A stretch of DNA of 8,812 bases from Christensenella sp. UBA3798 (GTDB lineage Bacteria > Bacillota > Clostridia > Christensenellales > CAG-1252). This document shows positions 1-7,675 of the stretch, piece after piece (position 1 is the first letter of the stretch; each line of letters begins with the position of its first letter). Location: assembly GCA_002368735.1 (NCBI GenBank), contig DFEQ01000030.1, positions 1 to 8,812 of the forward strand, given 5' to 3'. The position numbers and the translations under genes are program-made. The notes under the pieces were generated by a model that saw only the letters and a list, made by a program, of their open reading frames with translations, was not told where the DNA came from and did no database searches.

Positions 1-646
1 ACATCACGCCGACCTTCTCACGCAGTTGGTTGATAAAGATCACGCAGGTCTTGCTCTTATTGATGATGGCGGTGAGTTTACGCAGAGCCTTGGACATCAG
101 TCTCGCCTGTACGCCCACGTTCTGCTGCTCCATATCTCCCTCTATCTCGGACTTCGGGGTCAGAGCCGCCACGCTGTCGATGACGATGATATCCACCGCG
201 TTGCTCCTGACGAGGTAATCCGCGATGTCGAGAGCCTGCTCGCCGTTGTCGGGCTGAGAGATGTAGAGGTCTTCGGTATTGACGCCGAGCTTCTTGGCAT
301 ATTCGGGGTCGAGCGCGTGCTCCGCATCGATGAATGCCGCCGTGCCGCCGAGCTTCTGCGCTTCGGCGATGACGTGCAAGGATACCGTAGTCTTACCGCT
401 GGACTCGGGCCCGTATATCTCCACTATCCTACCTCTCGGCAGTCCGCCGATGCCAAGCGCGTGGTCGAGAGCCAAGCATCCCGTGGGAATGACTTCGACC
501 TTGACGGCATAGCCGTCGCCGAGCTTCATAATAGAGCCTTTTCCATGTACTTTTTCGATTTGTTGGATCGCTTGTTCCAATGCTTTACGCTTCTCTTCGA
601 GCTTTTTCTCGTCGATGGGCGTCACGTTCGTTCTTTCATTGTCCAT
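1..646 (-). CDS. recA: RecA recombinase, N-terminal 215 residues (3' end beyond window)
   Basis: Cytoplasmic ATP-dependent DNA strand-exchange protein for homologous recombination and SOS induction. Read on the minus strand from the ATG at 646-644, the protein has the RecA signature GKGSIMKLG (residues 35-43), Walker A GPESSGKT (79-86), Walker B IIVID (153-157) and the INQLREKVGVM segment at the cut edge. A full RecA is about 340-350 residues, so roughly 130 are missing to the left. The start is supported by an AGGAG ribosome binding site 8 nt upstream. It is the last gene seen in the operon direction, 53 nt after cinA. No Bacillus-type SOS box (GAAC-N4-GTTC) is visible in that gap. One oddity is that the usual G-D-S-H of DNA-binding loop L1 is replaced by EQQN (residues 173-176). 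Identity is certain. Confidence 0.98.
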   Translation of the reverse strand, partial: MDNERTNVTPIDEKKLEEKRKALEQAIQQIEKVHGKGSIMKLGDGYAVKVEVIPTGCLALDHALGIGGLPRGRIVEIYGPESSGKTTVSLHVIAEAQKLGGTAAFIDAEHALDPEYAKKLGVNTEDLYISQPDNGEQALDIADYLVRSNAVDIIVIDSVAALTPKSEIEGDMEQQNVGVQARLMSKALRKLTAIINKSKTCVIFINQLREKVGVM

Positions 647-654
647 ATCGTTTT

Positions 655-659
655 CTCCT
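655..659 (-). promoter_or_regulatory. recA ribosome binding site
   Basis: AGGAG on the minus strand, 8 nt before the recA ATG. It lies in the AT-rich half of the cinA-recA gap and fixes the recA start codon. Confidence 0.85.
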
Positions 660-682
660 ATAAATTTATTTATAATAAAGCG

Positions 683-699
683 TACTGCCCCGGGCGGTA
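683..699 (-). repeat. Imperfect GC-rich inverted repeat in the cinA-recA gap
   Basis: Directly after the cinA stop, minus-strand TACCGCC and GGCAGTA flank CGG, forming an imperfect palindrome with one mismatch (C opposite A as RNA on the minus strand). It is followed by an AT-rich stretch holding a -10-like TATTAT, but by no continuous T tract and no -35 hexamer at the right distance. It could be a weak attenuator or mRNA processing site between cinA and recA, or chance. I do not call it a terminator. Confidence 0.25.
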
Positions 700-1404
700 T
701 CACTCTATGACCATATTTTCGAAGTCGATGGGCTTGACCAATCGCTTCCACAGAAGGTAAAGTGCCGTATACGCAGACATCCTGCGCACTTCGTCGCGCG
801 TCCCCTCGAATAAACACTCGGTAGCTTCGCACTTCAGTTCGTCCGCTACGCCGATATATACCAGTCCGACAGGCTTTTTATCCGTGCCGCCCCCCGGTCC
901 CGCGATCCCCGTCGTGGACAACGCGTAATTGACGCCGGGACGCATGAGTCCTGTCGCCATCTGACAAGCGACCTCCTCGGACACGGCTCCTTCCCTCTCA
1001 AGGGTGCGGGGCGAAACGCCGAGGCGCACCATTTTAGACTCGTTGGAATAGCAGACGATGCCTTCGAGGAAATTTTCGCTGCATCCCGGCACGTCCACGA
1101 GCATACTCGCGATCATGCCGCCCGTCAAGCTCTCGGCAACGCACAGTTTGGCATTATATAAACGCAAGCGCTCGAGCACCGTTTCGGCAAGGCTCCCTTC
1201 CCCTTCGCGATATAAACAGCCGGGAAAGAGCGCGTAGACGCGGAGGGTGATATCCTCGCGCTCCATGCTATCTGCCGAAATGACAAGGGTCGCGTCCAAA
1301 CATTCCACGCTGACGGAAAGAGGCGCTATCCCCTCAGACGCGAGAGCGGAACGCATCTCCTCCTCGGAGTAGCCGAATATCTTAAAGACGAGGCGATCAG
1401 TCAT
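700..1404 (-). CDS. cinA: CinA family protein: KH-like domain plus nicotinamide-nucleotide amidase, no N-terminal MoCF domain
   Basis: Protein of 234 residues. Residues about 90-225 form the CinA C-terminal (PncC-type) domain, which in characterised members deamidates nicotinamide mononucleotide to nicotinate mononucleotide in pyridine nucleotide salvage. Visible motifs are AESLTGG (90-96, with the presumed catalytic Ser92), YSNESK (119-124), GAVSEE (139-144), TGIAGPGGG (165-173) and KPVG (177-180). Residues about 1-85 resemble the CinA KH-like middle domain, including the closing acidic segment before LAETVLERL. Classical CinA is about 410 residues and begins with a molybdopterin-binding-like (COG1058) domain of about 170 residues; that is absent here, and the upstream DNA is intact pgsA. 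The ATG at 1404 is chosen because AAGGAGGGG ends 4 nt before it (GGAGG core 6 nt); an in-frame ATG at 1452 would add 16 residues inside pgsA. The gene overlaps pgsA by 8 nt. Confidence 0.92.
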   Translation of the reverse strand: MTDRLVFKIFGYSEEEMRSALASEGIAPLSVSVECLDATLVISADSMEREDITLRVYALFPGCLYREGEGSLAETVLERLRLYNAKLCVAESLTGGMIASMLVDVPGCSENFLEGIVCYSNESKMVRLGVSPRTLEREGAVSEEVACQMATGLMRPGVNYALSTTGIAGPGGGTDKKPVGLVYIGVADELKCEATECLFEGTRDEVRRMSAYTALYLLWKRLVKPIDFENMVIE

Positions 1405-1978
1405 CTTTCCCCTCCTTCGTCGCCTTATAACAAAGAAGCGAGCGATTGGCAAGGATATAGTTCACTCCCGAAATCATAGCGAATACGAAGCCCGCAAAGA
1501 AGAGAACGTTGCCCGCTATTTTGACGGCGATATGAAGGTCCGAGATCATCATGATGGGGATCGCCGAATTGATGAGCGCCGTCTTCACTTTTCCGAACTT
1601 ATCGGCGGCAAGGATGACCCCTTTATGCGCCGCAAGAGTCCTGAGAGCCCCTATCAGCACTTCACGCGAAACGATGAGGGCGGTACAGATAACGCCGACG
1701 GGCGGATTGCATAACATCATCGCGTCGCCGCCGGCAGCCTGCATGATGAGCACGGTGCAAGCGAGCACTTTATCCGCGATGGGGTCCAGAAGTTTGCCGA
1801 GCTCGGTAACTTCGCCCCGCTTCCTCGCTACCTTACCGTCTATCATATCGGTGATAGCGGCAAGCACGAAGAGAAGCGCCGCCGCAAGATAGTGGAAGGG
1901 AAAGACCACGTAAAAGAGCACGACGATCGCGGGGATCGCCACTATCCTCGATAGAGTCAACTTGGTCGCAAAATTCAT
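1397..1978 (-). CDS. pgsA: CDP-diacylglycerol--glycerol-3-phosphate 3-phosphatidyltransferase
   Basis: Integral membrane enzyme that transfers the phosphatidyl group from CDP-diacylglycerol to sn-glycerol 3-phosphate, giving phosphatidylglycerophosphate, the committed step to phosphatidylglycerol and cardiolipin. The 193-residue protein carries the full CDP-alcohol phosphotransferase motif D-x2-D-G-x2-A-R-x8-G-x3-D-x3-D at residues 44-69 (Asp44, Asp47, Gly48, Ala51, Arg52, Gly61, Asp65, Asp69). It also has hydrophobic stretches around 12-43, 72-84, 94-110 and 135-176, and the length is typical. The start codon shares ATGA with the rimO stop, and AAGGAG lies 6 nt upstream (1985-1990). Its position directly before cinA and recA is the common Firmicutes arrangement, which supports PgsA over other CDP-alcohol transferases. 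Confidence 0.95.
   Translation of the reverse strand: MNFATKLTLSRIVAIPAIVVLFYVVFPFHYLAAALLFVLAAITDMIDGKVARKRGEVTELGKLLDPIADKVLACTVLIMQAAGGDAMMLCNPPVGVICTALIVSREVLIGALRTLAAHKGVILAADKFGKVKTALINSAIPIMMISDLHIAVKIAGNVLFFAGFVFAMISGVNYILANRSLLCYKATKEGKDD
1409..1417 (-). promoter_or_regulatory. cinA ribosome binding site inside the pgsA 3' end
   Basis: AAGGAGGGG on the minus strand, near-perfect Shine-Dalgarno, with its GGAGG core 6 nt before the ATG at 1404. It encodes the last residues of PgsA at the same time. It decides the cinA start against the in-frame ATG at 1452. Confidence 0.85.
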
Positions 1979-3297
1979 CCTTTGCTCCTTACCGCTTTTC
2001 CGTACAGATCCAATTTCTTGGTTTTCTCTATTCGGACGGGATAACTCTCCCCGATATCAACGGGGTCGTCAGAGGTGAAATACACCTTGGCGTCCACGTC
2101 GGGGCACAGCCGTTCGGTGTGTCCGTAGAATGCCTGTTTATCGTAGTCGATGCCGTCGTAGACGACCTCCACCACCTCGCCTATCATTGCCTTCGCCTTT
2201 TGCTCCGCTATCGTGGATTGGATAGCGACCACTCTGTTGAAACGCTCCCTTTTTACCGAATACTCGACCTGACCCTTCATACGCGCCGCAGGTGTATCCT
2301 CTTCCTGCGAATACATAAAGAAGCCGACGTTGTCCAAGCGCTCCTCCGTGAGGAATGTTATCAGATCTTCAAACTCCGCCTCCGTTTCCTGCGGGAAACC
2401 CACCATAAAGGTTGAACGGATGGCGATATTGCTCTTTTTGGAGCGGATATAGGCGATCCTATCGCGCAGAGAGGAAGCGGTGTCATGACGATTCATGCGT
2501 TTCAAAACGCCGTCCGAGGCGTGCTGCATCGGCATATCTATGTATTTGGCGAGTTTCGGCTCGCTGTCTATGTAATCGATGAGCTCGTTCGAGCACATAT
2601 CGGGGTAGCAATACAATAGGCGTATTTTATCGACGGGGAGCGCCACAAGCTCATGCAATAAAGCAAGCAAGCGAGGCTCGCCGTAGAGGTCTATGCCGTA
2701 GCGCGTAACGTCTTGCGCCACGAGGATGAGCTCCTTTACCCCCTGTGCTACAAGCGCCTTTGCCTCGGCGACGAGCTCCTCGATGGGAGTGCTGGTATAC
2801 GGGCCGCGAATGGAAGGTATCGCGCAGAAAGTGCAACGGTTGTCACAACCGTCCGACACCTTCAAGTAGGCGTAGTGATAGGGAGTGGTGATCACGCGAG
2901 TCGGGGCATATTGCTCCTTGGGCATAGCGGTCATGACCACCCTTTTCCCTGCGCAAACGTCGCGAATGACTTCACCGATACGCTCGTAGCAGGTATTGTC
3001 AATGATGGCGTCTGCTTCGCGAAGTCCGTCCTCTTTCGCCAGTTCGTCTAAATAGCGCATGGGCAAACAGCCCGCAACGATGAGATATTTGACGTTGGCG
3101 TGCGAGCGCGCTTCAAAGACGGCGTCCAAACTCTCCTTTACCGCGCTTTTTAAGAAGGAGCAGGTATTGACGATGACGATATCCGCCTCGTCGATGGTGT
3201 TCACTATCTCATGCCCGGCTTGCAGCACAAAACCGAGCAGACGCTCTGTATCCACCCTGTTTTTATCACATCCGAGAGAGATAGCACCTACTTTCAT
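1975..3297 (-). CDS. rimO: Ribosomal protein S12 methylthiotransferase RimO
   Basis: Radical-SAM enzyme with two 4Fe-4S clusters that methylthiolates the conserved aspartate of ribosomal protein S12. The 440-residue protein has the complete three-domain layout: an N-terminal UPF0004 domain with Cys10, Cys46 and Cys77 for the auxiliary cluster; a radical-SAM domain with CxxxCxxC (Cys151, Cys155, Cys158); and a C-terminal TRAM-like domain from about residue 375. The motifs GCDKNRVDTE (9-18) and CAIPSIRGPY (158-167) are RimO-type; MiaB, the tRNA methylthiotransferase, normally has a different N-terminal cysteine context. The start overlaps the ftsK stop by 4 nt. The Shine-Dalgarno is poor (only AAGG abutting the ATG), so translation probably depends on coupling to ftsK. 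Length and motifs are ordinary. Confidence 0.95.
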   Translation of the reverse strand: MKVGAISLGCDKNRVDTERLLGFVLQAGHEIVNTIDEADIVIVNTCSFLKSAVKESLDAVFEARSHANVKYLIVAGCLPMRYLDELAKEDGLREADAIIDNTCYERIGEVIRDVCAGKRVVMTAMPKEQYAPTRVITTPYHYAYLKVSDGCDNRCTFCAIPSIRGPYTSTPIEELVAEAKALVAQGVKELILVAQDVTRYGIDLYGEPRLLALLHELVALPVDKIRLLYCYPDMCSNELIDYIDSEPKLAKYIDMPMQHASDGVLKRMNRHDTASSLRDRIAYIRSKKSNIAIRSTFMVGFPQETEAEFEDLITFLTEERLDNVGFFMYSQEEDTPAARMKGQVEYSVKRERFNRVVAIQSTIAEQKAKAMIGEVVEVVYDGIDYDKQAFYGHTERLCPDVDAKVYFTSDDPVDIGESYPVRIEKTKKLDLYGKAVRSKG

Positions 3298-6200
3298 CCT
3301 TCTTGCCCACCTTCGCCGTCATCGTCGCCGTTGCCGTATAGCTGATAGTATTCGTCAAGCGTGATGATGACCTGACGAGATTTATTGCCCCCTTCCGCAG
3401 GGCCCAAATAGCCGCGTTCCGCCATCGTTTCGACCAGGCGCTTCGCCCTGCCGTAACCGATACGGAATTTTATCTGCAATTTCGATATCGACGCTTCCCC
3501 GCTGTTGATAAGATAGAGAAGCGACTCGGCGAATAAGGGATCTTCACCGTCGTCATCGGTCTCCTGCTGATCCTTGGGCTCGGGGGGAGCCTCTTTGGGC
3601 GCTTGTATCAAGCGGTCGGCATCCTTATCGTAGCGGGCGTCGTTATTCTCCTTGATAAAGGAAACGATGGTCTTAAGCTCGGGATTGCTGATAAAAGGTC
3701 CTTGCAAACGGATGGGGTCGCCGCCGTCGGGCGGAACGTAAAGCATATCGCCGTTGCCGAACAGAGACTCAGCGCCGCCGCGGTCGAGAATGGTCTTCGA
3801 ATCGGTAAAAGAGGTGACCTTGAAAGCTATTCTCGTGGGGATGTTGTTTTTGATCACACCCGTGATGACGTCCACGGAAGGACGCTGGGTAGCGATGACG
3901 AGGTGGATACCTGCGGCACGTGCCTTGGCGGTCAAACGCCCTATCCTATCCTCCACTTCGCGCTTTGCAACGCTCATGAGGTCCGCCATCTCGTCGATGA
4001 TGAATACGATGTAATAGAGCCCCTTTTCGCCGCGCTTTTTCTGCATGGCGTTATATTCGCCGAGATCCAAGCAACCGTTTTCCATCAAGAGTTGATAGCG
4101 GCGCTCCATCTCGTTGACCGCCCAAGTCAATGCATTGACCGCCTTATCCGCGTCGTTGACGGGATTGGGAAGCAGCATGTGGGGCATCTCTCTGTATCTC
4201 GCCAATTCGACCTTCTTGGGGTCTACCATGATAAAGCGGACGAACTCGGGCGAATAGTGATACATGATGCTCGTTATCATCACGTTGATAGCTACGCTCT
4301 TACCACTTCCGGTAGAACCTGCTACGAGAAGGTGCGGCATCTTTAAAAGGTTGCCGTATACGGCTTTGCCGCTGACGTCCACACCGATGGCGAAATTGAG
4401 TTTCCCTTCCTTTTCAAAGACGGGAGAACTGATAATGGAACGCAGCCCGACGGTCGAGGTCTTATCGTTGGGTAGCTCGATACCCACGGCGTCTAAGCCG
4501 GGAACAGAGGGAATGATACGGATATTCTTCTCCACCATCAATTTGCGCTTGATATCCTTCTCGAGCGGGGTCAGCTTGTTGACCGACATATTGTCAGGCA
4601 ACCTTACGGCAAACTGGGTAAAGGTGGGGCCCGTCTTGTGGTCCACTATCTCGGTCTCGATATGGAAAGAGCGGAGCGCGGAAACCAGCATCTCTCCTTT
4701 CTGTTCAACGTCTTCGTCGTTTCCCATCGGCGGATATTCGTCAAGCAAGGAGACCGAAGGCGCCGTATAGGGCCTTACGGGAGGTTCGACCTCCTCCTCT
4801 TGCTCGACCTGCTCGATATTCATCTGCGTGAGTTTCTTGGGGTCGATATAGCCGTTATCTTGGGTACGATGGGTGCCGCCGATATCGGAACGAGGCTTCC
4901 TCGTGGGTTTGTTTGCTTCAACAGGCGCGTCCTCCTGCGGCGCGACCTGACGCTCAAGCGGACGGATAGGTGCAGGCTCTATGACGCGCGCGGTCTGGTG
5001 ATCGGGTACGTAAGGCTCCTCTACCGGTTCCATCGTCGATGCGTCACTCGGCGTGATGGTTCTGCTTCCGAGAGGCTTACTCTCCGCAGGTGCAGTCGGG
5101 GCTTCCGTTTGTTCGGGTGCGATAAAGGTTTGCGTATAAGTTGGCTCGGGCTCGTGGGTTTCCTCCGCGACGGGGTCCACCACGGACTCGTTCAAAGCAG
5201 GCTGAACGGGCACGACATTTTCACCGATAAAGGTGGTGCGAGAGGTGGGTCTCGTCCCTTCCCTATCACGCAACCTCTCTAAGTCGGACATTTTTTCGAT
5301 AATGCCGTCTGTCCGGACCTTCGGCTTGGGTGCGACGGGGGCGGGACGCGCGGGCCGGGTAGAAACGGGCGCTACGGGCGCGGGTCGCGTAGGCTCCGCG
5401 GGCTGCGGTGCGACGGGCACGTCCGAAGGCGCGTCCTGCGTGCGCGTATTAAAACGCGGCTCGTCCGGGATCGAATCAAAGGTGGTGTCGCCGTACAGAG
5501 TACGGTTAGCCCGTGCGCGGTCACCCGCAAGCCTCTTTACGAAGGCGGGCATATCGTCATCCTCATAGCTATCGGGCAGAGTCGGACGTCTGTCCGCACC
5601 GCGAGGTGCGACGTAAGGATACTCCTCGTAGGAATCATCCTCAAAGGTCTCCGTCCTGCCGCCGTATACGTCGAACTGCGCCGCTTGCGGCTCGGGTATC
5701 ACCCCTTCCGACAAAGTCAGCGGACGTTCGTCGTTGTAATCAAAGAACCGGGGCTCGGCGCCATTGCCGCCGAACAAACCTTTCATGCGTATCTTTTGCG
5801 CGTCACGTTGTCCCGGGCGCACGCTGTCAACAAAGAGCTCCCTGCCGTCGTTAGGGATAACGTCGGCTTGACGAGCATCGGGTCGATCGGCAACGGAAGA
5901 AGCGCCCTTCTCCCCACGCATAAAGGGCAGGAAGGCAAAGAACAGGACGACGAAGAAGAGCACGGCGTAGAGTATCGCCGAATACTTGCCGATAAAGGAC
6001 AAGAGAGGATAGGCGATGAGACCAAAAAGCCAGCCGCCGCTCGTACCCGCCCCCGCGGCATAACAGGCGTCGAGATAGGAAGATAGGCTGTCGTACGAGA
6101 GCTTTTTAAACTCCCCCGTGATAACCTGCAAGAAGAGTAGAAGGATAAAGGAGCAAACGACGATGTACGCGATCGTCCTGCCCTTCATCTTGCCACGGAG

Positions 6201-6419
6201 GACGCCTAGGAGAGCGAGGATATAGAGGATGATGGCAAGTGAAACGAGCGCATATCCGCTAAAGCCGAATACACCGAGGAAAAAACCCTTCAACGTAGTG
6301 CCAAAAAGACCTATCATCGAGAGCAATATGAAAAGAAGCGACAAAAAGAGCGTCAGCGGGAGCCAAATGCCGCGTTTCTTCGCCGTATCTTTCGTTTTCT
6401 TGGTATCGGATCCTCTCAT
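3294..6419 (-). CDS. ftsK: FtsK/SpoIIIE-family DNA translocase
   Basis: Septum-anchored, ATP-driven double-stranded DNA pump that clears chromosomes from the division (or sporulation) septum. The 1041-residue protein begins with membrane segments (about 18-39, 44-72, 81-101, and one or two in 129-166). A long low-complexity linker follows (about 170-555), rich in Pro, Glu, Thr and Arg, with a repeated RPAPVAP unit at 345-351 and 358-364. The motor lies at about 560-925, with Walker A GSTGSGKS (701-708) and Walker B FIIDEMADL (806-814). A winged-helix gamma domain (about 957-1020), containing RIGYGRAKRLVETM, should read polarity sequences on DNA. A short acidic tail ends the protein. Bacillus SpoIIIE is about 790 residues; the excess is in the linker. 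The start has GGAG 8 nt upstream (6428-6431) and overlaps the M16 stop by 4 nt. Sequence alone does not separate vegetative FtsK from SpoIIIE. Confidence 0.96.
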   Translation of the reverse strand: MRGSDTKKTKDTAKKRGIWLPLTLFLSLLFILLSMIGLFGTTLKGFFLGVFGFSGYALVSLAIILYILALLGVLRGKMKGRTIAYIVVCSFILLLFLQVITGEFKKLSYDSLSSYLDACYAAGAGTSGGWLFGLIAYPLLSFIGKYSAILYAVLFFVVLFFAFLPFMRGEKGASSVADRPDARQADVIPNDGRELFVDSVRPGQRDAQKIRMKGLFGGNGAEPRFFDYNDERPLTLSEGVIPEPQAAQFDVYGGRTETFEDDSYEEYPYVAPRGADRRPTLPDSYEDDDMPAFVKRLAGDRARANRTLYGDTTFDSIPDEPRFNTRTQDAPSDVPVAPQPAEPTRPAPVAPVSTRPARPAPVAPKPKVRTDGIIEKMSDLERLRDREGTRPTSRTTFIGENVVPVQPALNESVVDPVAEETHEPEPTYTQTFIAPEQTEAPTAPAESKPLGSRTITPSDASTMEPVEEPYVPDHQTARVIEPAPIRPLERQVAPQEDAPVEANKPTRKPRSDIGGTHRTQDNGYIDPKKLTQMNIEQVEQEEEVEPPVRPYTAPSVSLLDEYPPMGNDEDVEQKGEMLVSALRSFHIETEIVDHKTGPTFTQFAVRLPDNMSVNKLTPLEKDIKRKLMVEKNIRIIPSVPGLDAVGIELPNDKTSTVGLRSIISSPVFEKEGKLNFAIGVDVSGKAVYGNLLKMPHLLVAGSTGSGKSVAINVMITSIMYHYSPEFVRFIMVDPKKVELARYREMPHMLLPNPVNDADKAVNALTWAVNEMERRYQLLMENGCLDLGEYNAMQKKRGEKGLYYIVFIIDEMADLMSVAKREVEDRIGRLTAKARAAGIHLVIATQRPSVDVITGVIKNNIPTRIAFKVTSFTDSKTILDRGGAESLFGNGDMLYVPPDGGDPIRLQGPFISNPELKTIVSFIKENNDARYDKDADRLIQAPKEAPPEPKDQQETDDDGEDPLFAESLLYLINSGEASISKLQIKFRIGYGRAKRLVETMAERGYLGPAEGGNKSRQVIITLDEYYQLYGNGDDDGEGGQEG

Positions 6420-7669
6420 TGATAAATCTCCGTCAAATCAAGTTCGGGCTCTTTGCCCACGTATCCCACGCCGATTTCCGTTGTATCAAGGAAACGGGGT
6501 ATCATTTCGTTGACTTCATCAAGCGTAAGCGCCTCCAACTCGGCAAGGCGTACGTCCACGTCGAAGGGCTTATTCATAAACAGTGCGCTCTTTGCAATAG
6601 TACGCATGATGGTCATACTGCCCTCTCCGCCAATGGTGAGCCCACCCTTCACCTGCTGCTTAGCGCGATGGAAGCACTCCTCGTCCATGCCCGTATCGCA
6701 GAACTCTTTGATGCATTTTTTGAGGGCGGAGACGGCCTTGGGCAGGTTCTTGGGATTGGTGCCGAGATAGATGCATTGCGCGCCGACGTCCTCGTAGGTG
6801 GAAAGATAGTTATAGACCGAATAGACCAGCCCGAGCTTCTCCCTGATCTCCTGAAACAGGATACTGCTCATACCACCGCCGAGGGCACAAGACATGACGG
6901 ACAGACCGAGAAGTCTTGGATCGGGATAGGATAGAGCGGGAAAGGCGATAGTAAGGTTCGCCTGTTCGATATCCTTGTACACGCGTTCCACCCTGCCGCC
7001 GAAGGATGCGGGCAGCTCGAAGGTACGCTTAGCGAGAGAGCGCGCGGGGAAAGTAAAATACTTCATCACGACTTCGACAGCTTTCTCACGCGAGATATTG
7101 CCGCATATCGAGATCACGACGTTATCCGCCGTGTAATAGGAAGAGACGAAGGAGATAAGGTCGTCGCGGGTAAAGCGCTCCACGTTCTCGCGCGGGCCGA
7201 GGATGGTCCTGCCAAGGGGATGATCCCCCCAATAAGCGGCGCAACAAAGGTCCTGCGACAAGTCGTCGGGGATATCGTTTACCATATCGATCTCTTCGAG
7301 GACGACGCCGCGCTCCTTGACCAGCTCAGTCTCAGGAAAGGTGGAATGCAATAGAATGTCGGAAAGTATCTCCGCGCAATCGTCCACCGTATCGTCGATG
7401 CATTGAAAATAATACCCCGTGAGCTCCTTGGAAGTGAAGGCGTTCATGTTGGCGCCCAGTGCATCCATCTCTTTGACAATGTCAAAAGCGGTGCGCTTCT
7501 CGGTACCTTTAAACATCATATGCTCGGTAAAATGCGCGATGCCGTTATCTATGGGGAGCTCATTTCTGCTACCTATCTTCACGAAAACGCCGAGCGCGAC
7601 CGAACGGATATAGGGTATATTTTGATAAGCCAAGCGAACGCCGCTCGGCAGAGCGATGATCTCATTCAT
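6416..7669 (-). CDS. M16 family zinc metallopeptidase (MlpA/YmxG type)
   Basis: Predicted cytoplasmic processing peptidase of the pitrilysin/mitochondrial-processing-peptidase family, 417 residues with no signal peptide or membrane segment. The inverted zinc motif HxxEH is intact as HFTEH (His46, Glu49, His50), and the third ligand is expected at Glu126 within VVLEEIDM. The C-terminal half (about 185-417) is the second M16 domain, with GGGMSSILFQEIREKLGLVY (264-283). This is the layout of Bacillus MlpA (YmxG), which also lies close to ylxY and pnp. I chose the ATG at 7669. An in-frame ATG at 7684 would add MYNSC, but it lies inside the promoter spacer and has no ribosome binding site. Neither ATG has a Shine-Dalgarno; a consensus promoter places +1 on the A at 7669, so the mRNA is probably leaderless. 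First gene of the operon. Confidence 0.93.
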   Translation of the reverse strand: MNEIIALPSGVRLAYQNIPYIRSVALGVFVKIGSRNELPIDNGIAHFTEHMMFKGTEKRTAFDIVKEMDALGANMNAFTSKELTGYYFQCIDDTVDDCAEILSDILLHSTFPETELVKERGVVLEEIDMVNDIPDDLSQDLCCAAYWGDHPLGRTILGPRENVERFTRDDLISFVSSYYTADNVVISICGNISREKAVEVVMKYFTFPARSLAKRTFELPASFGGRVERVYKDIEQANLTIAFPALSYPDPRLLGLSVMSCALGGGMSSILFQEIREKLGLVYSVYNYLSTYEDVGAQCIYLGTNPKNLPKAVSALKKCIKEFCDTGMDEECFHRAKQQVKGGLTIGGEGSMTIMRTIAKSALFMNKPFDVDVRLAELEALTLDEVNEMIPRFLDTTEIGVGYVGKEPELDLTEIYQ

Positions 7670-7675
7670 ACAACT

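Noticed and set aside
26..760. 244-residue plus-strand open frame
   Set aside because: It lies antisense to recA and the end of cinA; the protein resembles no family, while the opposite strand encodes clear RecA and CinA.
1405..1452. Upstream ATG of cinA adding 16 Arg-rich residues
   Set aside because: It lies inside pgsA and lacks a good ribosome binding site, whereas the ATG at 1404 has a near-perfect one.
1975..3297. MiaB (tRNA methylthiotransferase) instead of RimO
   Set aside because: The GCDKNRVDTE and CAIPSIRGPY motifs are of RimO type.
3603..4346. 247-residue plus-strand open frame, plus similar ones at 4638-5282, 5513-5854 and 5685-6086
   Set aside because: All are antisense to ftsK motor or linker codons in GC-rich DNA, have no recognisable domain, and are explained as shadows of the real gene.
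5328..5387. Repeated Pro-rich coding stretch as a possible DNA repeat or CRISPR-like array
   Set aside because: Only two copies of a short unit, in frame within the FtsK linker; it reads as protein low complexity.
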